Shown here in pieces: positions 22,071 through 36,294 of a stretch of DNA of 64,000 nucleotides. The stretch lies in contig NC_088308.1 of NCBI RefSeq assembly GCF_910592395.1, forward strand, positions 21,033,501 through 21,097,500, given 5' to 3'. The notes below the pieces were generated by a model. That model was given only the letters and a program-made list of their open reading frames with translations. It made no database searches and had not been told where the DNA came from. Made by a program: the position numbers and the translations under genes. Every line of letters starts with the position of its first letter. The first letter of the stretch is position 1. This DNA comes from Lineus longissimus. Its lineage: Eukaryota > Nemertea > Pilidiophora > Heteronemertea > Lineidae.

Positions 22071-25000
22071 GCTTGTATTGGAAAACAATATGCCCTGTTT
22101 AACTTGCAATAGCAGATTGTGATAGTATCCTCCATATTTACCTTCAAAACTTTTAACATGTTGTGACATTGTTCTCTGTCGCCATCTTTGAAACAATTGC
22201 TGCACTCAACTTGACAGATTGTGCTGTTGTCCTCGGCTGTTATCGGGCATACCACCGTGTTTCATTTACATGTACATGCCCAAGTTGTAATGGTGCCCTA
22301 TCGATCTATTGCTAAAGACAATAGCTTTCAAAATCAACTGATACTACCATTGGTTATATTTGTTGGTCAGCATGGTAGTGTTGCCGGTTGGAACATACAC
22401 AAGGGTAGGTTATCGTCCATAGGGTCAAGGATAAGAGTTTATGGTCAGTTCGGCAGAATGTGCCAATGTCTCCAATTTGCCTGTGGTCGCTCACCAATAT
22501 CTGTCTTTCGATCACAGGTACTCCTCTTACCCGTGGTCCCGAACGAATCTCCTTAAGGCAAAGTCCATTGAGGGCCAAGCCAGGCTTAAGAAGCTGCCTT
22601 GATGATGATGATGATGATAATGACAATATCATCAGTTCATCTTGTCTCTGCGTTCCACGTTCTTTTACATGACTGCAGATGGCGATACTGTCACCTAGAG
22701 GTCGGGTTGCTTGGGATGTTCGGTATCCACGCCGACTTGCTTGGAATGTCGGTGTACAGCCCCTGGGCTAGGCTGATAAACCGAGAATACGTATCGTACA
22801 CCGAAGGACGAAGCTATGTAAAGTGCGCAAGCAGTGTCCCTTCGAAGGATGACGGTCGACGATGTTTGCTTTGCATGGTGGGGTTCGGGAAATAGAATAT
22901 TCTGCTCTTTCATACGTTCGATCAACGTAATTAAAGCCGTGGTCTCTCCAGCTTCATTGAACAAGTGGAAGGGAGACGGCCCATAGCCTAAATTATGCTC
23001 TGATACGTCAAAGAACAAAGTTAAAATCAATTTAATATACATGAACATAAAAGGCAATGTCACATTTAATCTTTACTGATGTTATTTATTACTTTAGCAG
23101 CTGGCGGAATGGTGTTCAAAATGGCCAGATCGAATGCAATCGCTTGATCTTAATCACGTTTTAGGCATAAGTTCGACTTTTTGATCCATGAGCTACATTT
23201 ATGACGCGGTTTTGTATTTTTAACATCAGTCATTTTGAAAGAAATCGTTATTTCACATGGCAATTAAAAACGAAATAATTGGATATCGTGCTGCATCATT
23301 CCCAGTATTTTAGTTGATGAGTTTCATAAATGATGCCCTGATTCATCTGAACAACATTTATCGTGGAGGAAATCGTTATCAACATACATGATTGAAGACG
23401 TACAGTCAGCTGTTTTAGTTTCATTTCGAAATTCGGGCTTTGTTGATTCTCGCCAAGCACTTGAGAAAGCCGAGGTCCCAGTACCAGTTACAACAAGGTA
23501 GGACGTGATTTTTCTAGTGTATTGCAGTGTGACTCTGCTTTTTGCCAGCTCAGGAACTTCTAAAGGGTAAGCTCAATTTGTATCATTCCAAGGCCTGCGC
23601 ACACGCTGTATGTAACTTTTTGTAAGCTTTTGTCGCGGGAGTCTTGCATGTGCGCTTGTTGGCCTTAGCCTACTGCCCGTCAATTTTTCTTGAAGAAATA
23701 GAGTTCTGATAGGCTACATGTAACCTTTTTAGAGACATGCGCTTCATGAGCACATTTGAACATACCCCTGGAGCCATCCGCAACGACTATGTACTATGAG
23801 AGCAGGATAAACTGACTCCAGACGTATCTCAGGCTGATTTTCGAAAGTTTACTGCACCCCTTCAAATCCGTGAGTGGTTCGTAAATAATGATGTTGCCGC
23901 GAATGTGACGACACCGGGCAAGATCTTGACCGGTCACATAACAATTGTCCAACCAGGTGCAGGGATTCGCGATGCTCATGTGATATGTCGCACTGTCATC
24001 ATTGGATTAACTGATTGGTTACAACTGCCATCTGCTGGCGGATCGAACCACTCCACCCGTTGTTCTCTCGCCTGAGCGCTAGGTGTGGAATACACGCTGT
24101 CAAGGTAAACAATAATATACATCGTAGCGATTGATATATTCATATCAATGAATATAGCCTATTCATATCAATGCCGATGAATCATCGATCAGTTCCAATT
24201 AAAAGCTGAGGACAAGCAGCAGGATTCGTCCACGTGACATAAGAGTGGAACAAATAAAATACCTGTCTTCTGAAGGAATTGCTTCAACATTTTGACGATT
24301 GGAATTTTTATCAAAACGGATTTGATGATTCTCTGTTTTGTAACTTTCTTCCAAGAGTTCAAATGTTCATCTCTTGTTGGCTGTTTGAGGATGATTCTGG
24401 AATATATTGACATGTATTGACGCTTGTTACTTGTTGGGGAGCAAACTGTCCAAGGAATCGTCACAGGTCATTTTCAAAGTACATGTATATGTAAGTAATG
24501 AATTATCATTTTGTTTCGTCTTATAAATATCTTCTATGTTTAATGTATAGATGATCACAGACTTTTTAATACTTTTGATAGCATTACGATTTGCAAAGTG
24601 GTCGTCACTGACCACAAGCGGTTGGATTACGACGAAAGCGCTGGTAAGCAAAGAAAATCTCTATGCTATAGTGATCTTTCTGTATGGCCGCTCTTCGTAT
24701 TTTCAAAGTTGCACAAGTTTCAATGTAATCATGGCAAGAGATATTTGGCAACAAAGTGGACACTGGATCGCGCGCCTTCTTCCTCTCAGGACGAAAACAA
24801 TGAGGACATGAAATTATTGATTGAAGTTAGTATTGAAACAATACAAGGTGAAGATGAAGAAATTTAATGAGTGCGATTGTTATTGATGTCGAAAACAAAT
24901 TTTGCAATCAGTGGGGATAACTCGCTAAGTGCAGTTTCCCAATCTGAAAGCAATTGAAACTGAGGAAAAACGGCCCGTATGTATACTGTATACGTTGACG

Positions 25001-25815
25001 AAAGTTCAGTTCTGAAGGTAATGTTTATTACATCTTGACCCGCAATGTTTTGACATCGCTAAATAGTAGTGACGCAAACGCATGACAGTCTGCAGGATGG
25101 TTTATTACAGTGTAAGATGAAATGTATTTCGTCCTCAATGACATTTTCATTGCGCAAGAGATGCATAATCTATTGGGAAAATAACACAATGCTTAGATAA
25201 TTTACCATGGTCTTGAATTTCAAATATCTTTCATATTTCCTCTAAGGACACCACTGGTTCTACAGAAGAAAGCTTATTGGCCTCCTTTGTTGGGGGATAG
25301 ATCAATTTCAACCTCAAGCTGCTGTAAGATTAATATTCTCTCGACAAACATCAACTTGACTCAGTTTTACAGCTATTCAATGGCCGTGTAATTAGCCGAT
25401 TCAATACCACCTGTTAAATAATGTCAAATGAAGTTGTAATCAAATGTATATGTATATCGAAAAAAATTTATTGCTTTCTTATTTAACCAATAAAGAAGCA
25501 CTTGTTGCAGGTGCGATCCTTCAAACCGCGGCGGGTGATGGCTATTGAACTTCTGCGCAGATGATGATGGACGTATTATTTGCTACCGAAATTGAAATCG
25601 AGATATTGAAATCATTGGCCGACGCGTCATACATTTGTACAATCAAGTGAATATGCACAGCATAACATAAAATCGACACTTCAACAAAACGTGTTCTTCT
25701 TCTATAGGTCCTGCCGACTTATCGGCGGTGAATATCAGTCCTAAAGTATCCTCCTTTCACGATGCACAGACGTACAACGACGGTGGATTGGCATGCTGCC
25801 TTAATGCCGATAACA
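22071..25815. other. Intergenic, no supported gene
   Basis: Contains loose repeats of ACAGATTGTG..TCCTC at 22050-22230 that may be the outermost decayed satellite, and a GAT microsatellite at about 22600-22620. Open frames at 22695-23063 (-) and 24598-24867 (+) are not recognisable proteins. Confidence 0.5.
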
Positions 25816-25818
25816 GTT

Positions 25819-26019
25819 TATACGATAATTCGGAACTTTGGTCCTGGATAACGATGGTACGCTTTGCGCAAACGCTTTCTCCTGTAAAGAAAACGCTACT
25901 TTGCGCACATGATTATGTATGCTTTGCAGTTGAGCGCAAAGCTTGTTACAATATGCGCAGACCGTACCATCGTCATATCTGCGACCGAAGTTCCGAAGTC
26001 AGTGTTGTGCATTCGTATA
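25819..26019. mobile_element. Foldback element, ~200 bp
   Basis: The left arm from 25819 contains TATACGATA, TTCGGAACTTTGGTC and ACGATGGTACGCTTTGCGC. The right arm, ending at 26019, contains GCGCAGACCGTACCATCGT, GACCGAAGTTCCGAA and TCGTATA. The arms are imperfect inverted copies of about 55-65 bp around a ~70-bp centre that also has GCTTTGCGC/GCGCAAAGC repeats. It is a MITE-like foldback. The chance open frame across it is not a gene. Confidence 0.7.
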
Positions 26020-27959
26020 ACGATAGGGAAGTGAAATTTTGCTGCGAAAGCACTAACACAGAAAAAAACCCGCAGTAAATTTTCTCGAATTGGAAGTTAG
26101 TGGTTCAGGAACGAAAATTTACAGGATAATATAACAGATTTACGGCCATGAGAACCAATTAAGTTTAATCTCCTGTGAAATAATTGCAGTTGATCAGTGG
26201 CTTTTGCATTCGGCGCAAATACCATGCACTAGTATTTCTGTGTGACCAAACCAGGTGAATAAATTTACTGCTGCGCTCCAGGATTCACCGTTCGAAGTAT
26301 TTACCAATCTGATAAATCACTCCATGGGCGTGCTCGTCATGACAGTGTTAATTTGTTTACTGGCATTTGGATTTCAATTTGCTAAGGGTGCGGATTTTGG
26401 AATAACTGACTGGCACTTTCACGACACGATGTTCAGGCCTATATACAAATGCAAAACTTTCTAAGTAACGCATAACACACTTTATAAAATATTTACTTAA
26501 GCTGAAGTCTACCTTACCGCTTCAAGTTAAGAACGTCTCCTCAACATTTTAAGCTTCCATGTATAAAGTCAAGTTTAATACGTCTTTTCAACGAGTTAGC
26601 ATAAGACTCAAAATGCTGAAAGTCCCTCAAGAATTTCGGAATCAAATTGAGAAGGAGATTTGAAATAAAAGTTTGGCTTTTGGTAATCCGGTTTGAGTAT
26701 CTCTTTTGTATAGTACATGCATGTCTATAAATCAGAGGGAGATTTCTTTGTATATGTCATTCGTTTTATTATTATCATGGTGGCATCAAAATGTAATGTG
26801 ACAGCTATCACGATAGGAGCTATGGCATCTTATAGTTTGACAAGAAAAAGAGACGAGAATCTGAACGATATCTCGTGTTATGTAGCTGCTAACTTAACTG
26901 GTTTATTCACAAATCGAAATACCGTATCTTTCATCCACACATTGTACTCTATTTGAAATTAAAAATTGCCATTGCCATTATATCAATCAGACGTCGAAAC
27001 AGTTGCATTCCTTTCCAGAAAGGTCACCAACAAGACTGAGCTCTTTTGGTCATGTTCGTGACCCATAAGCACATCAGCAAGAAGATAAATCCCATTTTAC
27101 CCGAACTGTTTTTGCTCATATGACATTATTGTGGCTTTCGTATTAGAAGTAGAAATTATCGATCAATCATAAAAAAATATGCCCAGACGGCGACTGGCGG
27201 CGGGAGAAATATGATAGAGGAAACAATTGAAATCTTATCCTAAACAACACATGTGTGTTCCGGAGAGATATGATTATTGCACACAACGAATCCGAAACAC
27301 ACTGGAGAAATCCCCAGAAAAATTACAGTCAGATTTCGGAAAAAATGTAGCAAGCTTTTTTTGCAAATCAGAAGTACAATTCATAGTCGTAATTAATTCT
27401 TGGTGGCGTGCACCCCGACTTTTACCTGTCGCCATTTGAGCCAACAGAATCTCGACTTGCCAACTGACTGCCTGCGGATAAACTTTGAATTACTCTTCAG
27501 AGTCATGATGTCACGAGTGCCTTATACTTCTGACGTTTAAATACCAATAATTAATTCATTTTTCACTTTGGGATCTCTTGTTCAGAACTTCTCAACTCCG
27601 ATCTCGTATGTGCTTACTTTTGGTTCGATTCCATGTTTTTCGGAAGCTAAGAGTTCAGTCGTCTCCCTCGTTTGAAACCCTGAGCAAGATATTTTATTTC
27701 GATGGCTTCGTCCTTTGAAGAACACCATAATTACTTGCTTAAGTGGGCAGTAGTCTGGTTGCACCTTTCCTCGGCCAAAGGCAAAGTGTGGGCACGCAAA
27801 AACTATCATCGGGCCTTGGAGGAGAATACTCCTTTGAGAATATCCACAATTTTTGTACGAAAGACACAATGCGTGACATTAACAGCATTATTGCAGAACG
27901 TTGATTTCATAAAGAAACAAGCTAATTACGCTGGCCAATACATTTGGTTCTTATGCATC

Positions 27960-28054
27960 GATGTAGAACCAACCAACCGACCAACTAACCGACCGACCGA
28001 CCAAATAACTGACCGAACAAGAAACCAACCTGTCTACACCTACCAACCAACGAA
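27960..28054 (+). repeat. CCGA/CCAA-rich microsatellite-like tract
   Basis: Runs of ACCAACCAACCGACC and GACCGACCGACC, degenerate and interrupted. It is related in motif to the inverted CCGA repeats at 655-1205. Confidence 0.7.
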
Positions 28055-31000
28055 GAATAATTGAGTCTTATTTTCGTGACCAGTTATTTTTGTGGCCACG
28101 TTTATGATTTCTTGTTATTATTGAACATTGACCTCAAGAGGTGTTATCTGAATGATTTCCTAATTTCCCCTGACAGTTCTCCTGCCCGAATAGTAATATT
28201 GCCCAACATTAGCCTGACACCCCGATGCTTTCCTCACGAACATGTCAACTGGACATCAATTTTCATTGTTTTGACGCAAACGCTGAACAACGTCAATTAG
28301 CTAGTTGCTATTCGACCAGGGGACATTATCGTGAGTGCGATTTGATGTTCATTCTGGGTCACTGGCAAGGTTACATGCGCAAAGTTGTAGGAATGATATA
28401 TCAACGGATCCAAGATCTCTTTTACATGACTTGGGTGTAATAATGTCATCCGCCAATACGAACTGAGTGAAATTAACCAGAAACCGCCGGCGACATTTTA
28501 TGTAGTGCCATCATTATGATAAGTTTGGATTTCGGACACCTCAGGTCAATATATGCACAACGAACCAAACGAAACGCTTTGAAGTATGGTTATGCAACGT
28601 AATATAAGGAAACAAGAGATTGTGGTGGTCTCCATATCAATGCTACATTATATTCGATAACTTTCCGTTGAAGTTGTGCCAAAAAATATCTGAAGGTCAT
28701 GCGATGAGGGAGCCCAAAGTAAACCACTCAACATGAGCAGGTGGGGATAGAACTTGATTGTGACTCTTGGGGAGAAACGAAAGGTTCCCCACCAGGCATA
28801 TGCCTGAAGGTGCTGTGGTCATACATGTGGTAGTCTGACAACATTTTCGGACACACTCTACCCCTGGATTTAAAAGGTCAGTGTCACATGCATAAAGCCA
28901 AGCCGTTAACTACAACCTCGGCACAACTATAAATCCAATCGTGAGGTATCTGTCTTCCAACATACATTATTTGACTGGACATTTTCCTATATTTATGATT
29001 CAAATTATGCACCCAACATGGTAGAAAAAAGCGCCGAATTTGTAAATCCATTAAGTCTGCTGAAGATAATTTTTTGGTACTGTCTCACCACAAGGGACAC
29101 ATTGATAGAAATGCCGTTGTCGATAATCGTAATCTTGATTACTCGATACGGTATAGCCCACCGGACATATTTGTCAATTAGCTTCAATTAGTATTCTACA
29201 TGCAATGCACCAATGACCATTACCTCCAGCTATGGTGTTCCATCACTGTAATTCAGCCTCAACTGAATTCACAAGAGGCCCAAATCTAATACGTAGTGAC
29301 TCTTGTTCTTTGAGATCATGTCTTTTTTCTACTATCTATTGTGTATAAGCTCATTAGGTTTCGTGGTAAGTTCAGTGAGGGCTGCTTCCGACCAGAGCAG
29401 CTGTCCAGATCTCCTGTAATGCTTCTTTTATGTGACGATTAAGATATTTCCTATAGAGGCAAAAGACTGCCGGTGCAGTGTGATATAACAGAGCTTATGA
29501 CTGATGTATTGTTCAAGTGTCATGTATAATTAAAAGTACTAATCATGTTGGCACGAATTACGTGTACGCCGCGTATCACGTTTGCTCCAGATTCCCCCCA
29601 GTGGACACACTGATTGAGAGGTGACGCTTGAGTGCCAGTCGAGACGGGTGTAAACCTGATCGATCGGAATAAAAGGAGACTCAATGTCTGTTGCTGCTTT
29701 CAGCGTGAAATGTTGAGTGATAAGAAATTAATGAACGCCACTTTGACTGTTTGAAGCAGATGCTTCTGTGGCCATGGAGCGGATTTAATTCTTTTATACT
29801 CATTTGCAGATGCTTTCGTCTCAGAACAGGCATCAGCAAAAAATATACCGCAAAGTTTGTATATTTTGATCAATCAAACCTCTGCCAAACTTTTGAATAC
29901 ATGATTTTTTTGATGATATTGTCGAATTTTGACAACCTAACATTTGCAAACATACTTAACCATCACATCACGTAGACTCCATTAGTCGTTCTGTGTTCTT
30001 GGTCGATTAAAGAAAACCTGTAATATCGGGCTTGAACCTTATTGAAACCGAAGTCAAGTGTTGGCAACTTTATATGAACCGCTTTTAGGTCTCGTTTTCC
30101 GGATATTCAAAGTTCAGTTAAGTGGAACCGAGCCACGGACGGCATGGCAACGAAATTGGCTGTTGTTTCTGACAACCTAGTTGCACGTATGAAATCTAAA
30201 CTTTTTAAATTTTGCAACAAAATCGCGGCATACACAATATGTATAATTTAAGGGAAGGCAAACGTCGATAGAACAAAAATGCACTTCAGAAATCTCCCGA
30301 TAGACTACTGTCATGTCATGATTGAAATAAAAACACTGTTGGCAATCGTTCACTTGTTATGTTACAGGAATGAAGAGACCATTGACTTGTTTCTTCGTTA
30401 TTTAGGGTAGTTATCTCACTTGGCCAGGAAAAGTTTCGCCCTCAAGAAGTTTATCGCGGCCGCAATAGAATCAGTATTGACATTGCTCAGCTTTCAGACA
30501 ACGCGCGACGGAGGCAACACCCGGCCGCTGGAAGTTCAGTATGCATTAGAATGTGCACTTGCTACCCCTACATAACAACAAATAAAGTCAATGGACTCGT
30601 CCTCCCTGTAATATAACAACTGTACCATACATTGGCCGCTATGAAAATTAATGGACACGCAAAGCATTTATGCTGGACTTCACTCTCGAACCTGTCATCA
30701 CCCAAGCTTTGATCTAAGCCTGGATGCGGATATCCGCGGTATAAATAGCGCGCAGATAGCCATACATTGTTTCCACTTTTGACTTCCACTTCGGCCGCTC
30801 ATAGATTCCGCAGGGAAGATTGTTAAAAGTCGTACATATATATTTCAAATCCATATTGATCAATAACTTTCACAATTTTATTTGTTTTATGACAGTTTCA
30901 TGAGTGAAGTACTTTTAATTCGTTTTATTCCAATGTTTATATGTACAATGTATCTCAAGTTGAAAAAATATTCGATATTTGTATTTGTATTATTGAGTGG

Positions 31001-33176
31001 CTGACAGAGGCAAGTATAAATAATGCACTTGTGATGGCTGTGTCAACTTTGTTAGAGTTGTGTCTGATAATTGGCAATCGGTTCCTTGTTCAAACAATGT
31101 GGTCCGTATTGTGTGGATCCTGTAATAGCGTCATTGATTCATATGGGTTAGGAGAGTTTAGGGAGGACACTTCAGAAATCGCATTGAAGATATACACTCT
31201 AGAAATTAAAGGTTTTTTAGCTTTTGAAAAACATTTAAGGTTTTTTGAGCCAACACAAATATGCACCGCCTAACGGTTTTTCACGGAAATCGAAAACCCT
31301 CTGGGTTTTTTTCACAAGGTCAGGAACCTTTAGGGTTTTTGGTTTTGTCGGCTGAATAGTATACGTACTTGTATAACAGTCAAATTTTCACTTGAGGATG
31401 CTTGCCTTTGAGGGATTAGGCATATACATAGTACGTTATTGTCAATTCTTCTATTACCAGTCAACTGTGAAATAAAACTCCACGTTCATACCGATTTCAT
31501 GGAATACGAAGTGCTATCAAAGCGAAAACGTACAACATCAAAGCTAACGTGGTTATAGATAAATGACCCTGGATTAAAATGAAAAGCATTACTTCCTTGA
31601 TATTATACGGATATTATCAGAGATAATCCTTTGGCGTCAAACTTCAATCGGTTAGCTTGACAAATTTACTCCAAAATTCAATGTATTTTCCGGTGTTGTC
31701 ACGTTTTAAAGTCATCCGAATACTCAGAAATGCACTTGGTTATTCCCTTGATATTCTCTTAAACACGTTCCTGTCAATAAAAGTGTATTAAAAATATATA
31801 AGCGAGCTTTCATATTTTTGGTGTAACCTTGCTTGTCGCTTGCCACGTTTTGTCAACTCCAAACTGCACTTTTTCCTTTCTATAGTGATCTGGTCATTTC
31901 AATCATTATATGAGAAAGGGTGATCTTCTTCTTCTGTAAATGTTTTTAGAAGCCCCCTAAGGAAGAAGAGACCAAGAGAAGAAAACATACTTAAACATAA
32001 AAAACTAATAGATATGCACATACCGGTATGTACATTATACATGTACGTGCATGTATCAAGAGTTTGACCTTAAGGTCTTGTAATAATGTCCTGGGCTTGT
32101 TTACTCGCCTTTCTCAAGCCCTGATAAACAATCTTTTGCGTTTTCGATTTGATACCTTGCCAGAGCGGCGCCATTCCGTTCGCCGACATCATTTTTTTCA
32201 ATCTAGCTGCTTCATTTATTGCGAAATTACCCTGTTGCTGTTGATGGCTTTGCTGCCATTGCTGGAAATTGTTCCAACGGCTTCATTACGTTTGAGCCCT
32301 CTTCAAGGCGAGTCGAGGAAATTGTGGATGAGAGTTTTCACTCAAAAAGGCTCCTCGGAATTTGAAATTTCCGTCCTGTCTTTGATGTTTGGCATGGTGC
32401 TACAACCGATAGGCTCATATTCAATTTAAAGATTACCAGCAGATATTACGACAAAAGATTTTTGAGATTGCATCAACAAATTAGCTCAATGTAATGTGAT
32501 CATCCTCGACACCAGGGACCTCCATATTCATATGATAGCATGTCAAATGAAACACGAAAATTCCACGAATATGTTCCATCGCTGATGTTTCAGAATGATT
32601 GCTTAAATACATGTATATGTACAAGCGCCATGAATGCGATTTAAATTCGTGATCGCAGGCGGCAGTGTTTTTTTTGCGCACCACGCACTTCACCAAAAAG
32701 CTGATGTATTGCAAAGTCGCATCCGTTGTGCAGCACATGCATCCGCACTATCTCTCTAAACTTATCTCCGAGAAAAGGGTGACGGCGATTAAGCGTAACC
32801 CGTTACAAAGACAAATCTACGGAGCTTCTTTCGCCGAATTATGTATCCCTCCTGTTCTATTTGCTGTTAAGATCAATTCAAAGTGTAGAAGATAATCACG
32901 GAATCCGTTTGCTTAGAGCAAATTAGTAAAATTTACTTCCTTGTCTTATGCAAAATAAGGCACTTCTTTCTCTCAATTGGCGTCTTCGCCTCGGGGAGAG
33001 TAGCTTGCTTTTACCCTTTATTCATTTGCTTCCGCTAGTATACGCAATTGTTTTCTGTAACTTTGATGTTTGCAGTTGTGCCAACGGGTTCTGTGAATTA
33101 TGAAAGGTATACGTTAAGGCATGACGCTACCAGCTGAGTGACGTACAGTGCAGTTGTATCCGTCACTCCATTATGC

Positions 33177-33200
33177 CAAACTCTTAAAAATAAGAGTTTG
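33177..33200. repeat. Small perfect hairpin
   Basis: CAAACTCTTA, AAAA, TAAGAGTTTG: a 10-bp perfect stem with a 4-base loop. Function unknown. Confidence 0.7.
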
Positions 33201-36200
33201 TGACATTTAAAAAAAAATCTTATCTTGTCCGTCACTAAACTTTTTTTGGCAATACTTTTGAGTAGGTGTGCGTAGAATTTCACGATATTGAATCCTACAA
33301 GATTTCATATACGCCATCATCCGAGTGTTTTTCCCCCGATTAAACACATCGGGTCAAGCCGTATCTTTCTACTTCACATAGTTCATTCCTCGACAATTGA
33401 CAAATCCGGCCATGTTTGTTTTCCAATCAATTCGAGATACTTCGCAGAAACCGTTACAAAGCAATATAGCAACTTCCAGAAGTTATATACATGTATATGC
33501 TCGATAAGATCAGACTAATGGAGTTTGAAGTACGGGCAATTCTTGCTTTGGGTACCCCGCCGTTACCAGTACACGAGCGAGCGTTTTTCGAACGGAGGCT
33601 GGCAGAATGCGAACATTTCGGAAAAGTTAACAATTTAGTCGACATTGACCTTAGTGAGTCTTTTCATATCTAAACGCTTGGTCAAGTGCTTAAGGCTGTT
33701 GTCGCATGCAGGCGAGACAACAAATTCATTGATTTTGTTCTTACTTTCGGCAATTTTTTTCACGGGAATAGATCGAGATGTTATGCCAATGACACGCATT
33801 TACTCTGACTTCAGGCGAGGAGAGGTTATTATTAATTCCATGTGGCCTATCCCTTCGTTCTCATAAGTCTTGCCACGTATCAATTTGGGAAGAGCTTGGA
33901 AACCTAGCGACCATTAAGTAACCTGCAATATAGTCCAGTCCTGCAGGTCCCGCGCCCGGCGCTTTGTAAGCATTCCATAACCTGCTCCAAATTAGTGGGC
34001 AAGCTGTCTGCCTTCCCGGGTTGTTTCCCCTACCAGTAATTTGCTGCGTGTCTCCATTCGCATCAGAACAACGGACGCGGGAAGCATGACATGGTTATTA
34101 TGATGTCTCAAATTGATATCTTTTTTTGGTCATATTAATTGACCTGAGTGCATCTTGTACGTTTTTTTCATCCATTATGTCCATCTATTAAACTAGCCCT
34201 ATACACGTCATGTAAGCACATTTTAGGAATACATGTATAAAAAAAATACCCAAATATGTATTTAGCCAAAACGCCGCTGAAGATTTTTGAGCCCCCGGAT
34301 ATTCTATCCCAGGATATCAATTCATGAACGGTGGTACACGTACATGTACGTCCGGCCATGTAATAATTCAGCTTGTTGAAGGACGGATTCAGAAATTGAT
34401 TATTATTTTCTTATATCCTCCAGACATCTCGTGATAAGCCTAGTAAGCACATTGTTGTCTTAATAAATGTTGTCAAATCACTTTAAAATTGTTCTCGGCC
34501 AATCGATTTCGCTTGCCATTTGTTACAGTGAAATGATAATCCAATATACTGAAGAAGCATTAATCATTTTCCAACCTGAAAAGCTGTTCATGACATTAAT
34601 GGACGGTAAGAAAACGATTCCTGTGTTTTTGTTATAAAGTTTATTACAGAAACACACGATTGAAATACCCCGGATTCCCTGTCAAGATTGACCCCGTCAG
34701 CTCAGAATCTGTGGAATATCTGATGACAGGGGGTCAGTCACGTCTCATAAGCCGCCAACAAAGGTCGCGAAGATAGGAAGAAGGCATATAAATCTCTGCG
34801 TTTTGAATGGATGAAGCAGTCAAATGCGTCTACTTGACCATTCGTATGGTAAAATGTCTTCGAATACGATACATCCGGCCATCATTTTACCATAATTTCA
34901 CCCATTCACCCGGCCTCCGGAATTTTGAACGAAATGATTTATTTATCAAGTTTCCATCATAATATTTTTGCTCTGTCCCATATGCCATGTAAACAATACC
35001 AAGAATTATTATAATAAAGCCTAGTCTTTGGGAATTCTTGATAATACATATCGCACCTCAGTCGTGAACTATTCCACACAGAATCCTTTAACTTTACATG
35101 TATGATGACGCAGATCGATCATGAATTACCCACGCTCGGTCGCCTCACTATAATCAAAACGCACAAGATTGATGACAAAGCACCAAAAATCGAAAATAAA
35201 GTGAAAGAAACTGTCAGGTTTATTGTTATGATGTGAAAAGTAGTAATAAACCGTGGGCCCATAATTCACAATCTCCGTCTGCAGCATGGAGCTGTCCAGT
35301 TTTGGTCGAGTGAAGAAAACTATTTGATTTGTCATTACCTAATGCGACGCCTCATGCATTCGACACGTTCTCCATTTCTAACAAGCAATCGGCACCAATG
35401 CAGCTGAAATTGAATGTTCGCTAAGTCAATACTGGGAAAGTAACTGAATTGGACTAATACATCATTTTCGAAGAACGGGGATTTAAAAAGTAGAGTAATG
35501 GATGATAAGTGGTAGTATGAGTTTCAAGCTTATTCAGTATGGGTGGTTCAGATACGGGGTGGCCAGAAATCAACAATCGACTCCCAAGAATTCTTTGTCG
35601 GGCGACCTTTTAGAGACCGGTGTAAAATTTTGTTATGTCCAGGATAGAATGTCCGGGCAACAAAGGATTCTATTATGCGCGTTGATATCTGAACTAGTGA
35701 CGGTAATGGTCTGTATAGAGCCATATGCCATAATCCATCATGATATTAATACGACACTTTTCCAGGGGACATACTTCTACACCGATTTGATATAGCCTTC
35801 ATAGTTCCTTCCGCCCCAACATTTCACCCGCCAGGCATGAGCACGGTACCCATTCGGCGAAAAGCTTAGTGTGTTCCGAGCTACCCCTCCCTCATGTGGC
35901 ATATTTAGGCCTATCGTCGATTCACCTATATTGTTCACACAACAAACATAGTCGAATGCACTTTCTGCTGATATCGTCTCAGCCTGATTCGAGTCGCATC
36001 ATGTCATGGGAGGCCCATGTCATTGATATCCAAAGTTTATAGCCAAAGATAATCCTACATATCCTAAAGCTACCTTATATCGTCTTCCCAGATGACCGTG
36101 GAAGCTTATTTTTGCCCGGGGTATCTAGCCATTAGCACCGTATTTGGATTAGGAAGCCGCTGTCCATTGATCTGTATTAGTCAATGAATACCCTTTTGGC

Positions 36201-36294
36201 GCCCGTCGTGCTATCAACAAAGTAGGGTTTCATTAAAGCCACACTGTCTCGACCGATCACTATTTTGCAAGTAGTATTCCAGATTACTATCAGT

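Larger units (their letters stand above)
26020..36290. other. Gene desert, no supported gene
   Basis: About 10 kb without a recognisable exon, tRNA or other RNA gene. Noted inside are a CCGA/CCAA-rich tract at 27960-28054, a repeat-like stretch rich in AAGGTTTTTT and AACC..GGGTTTTT at 31190-31350, and a 10-bp-stem hairpin at 33177-33200. Short open frames have no recognisable motif. Confidence 0.5.

Noticed and set aside
24598-24867. 89-codon plus-strand frame ending ..GEDEEI
   Set aside because: Begins without an ATG, competes with another open frame, and has a donor-like site inside; too weak to annotate.
25728-26078. 116-codon cysteine-rich ORF
   Set aside because: It runs through a foldback element; the cysteines come from the inverted GCGCAAAGC modules.
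27702-28064. 120-codon ORF beginning MASSFEEHHN
   Set aside because: Its end is translated from the CCGA/CCAA microsatellite (TNRPTNRPTD), and no family match is evident.
32028-32429. 133-codon ORF with a hydrophobic stretch
   Set aside because: No recognisable domain; leucine-rich from T-rich DNA; no transcript signals.
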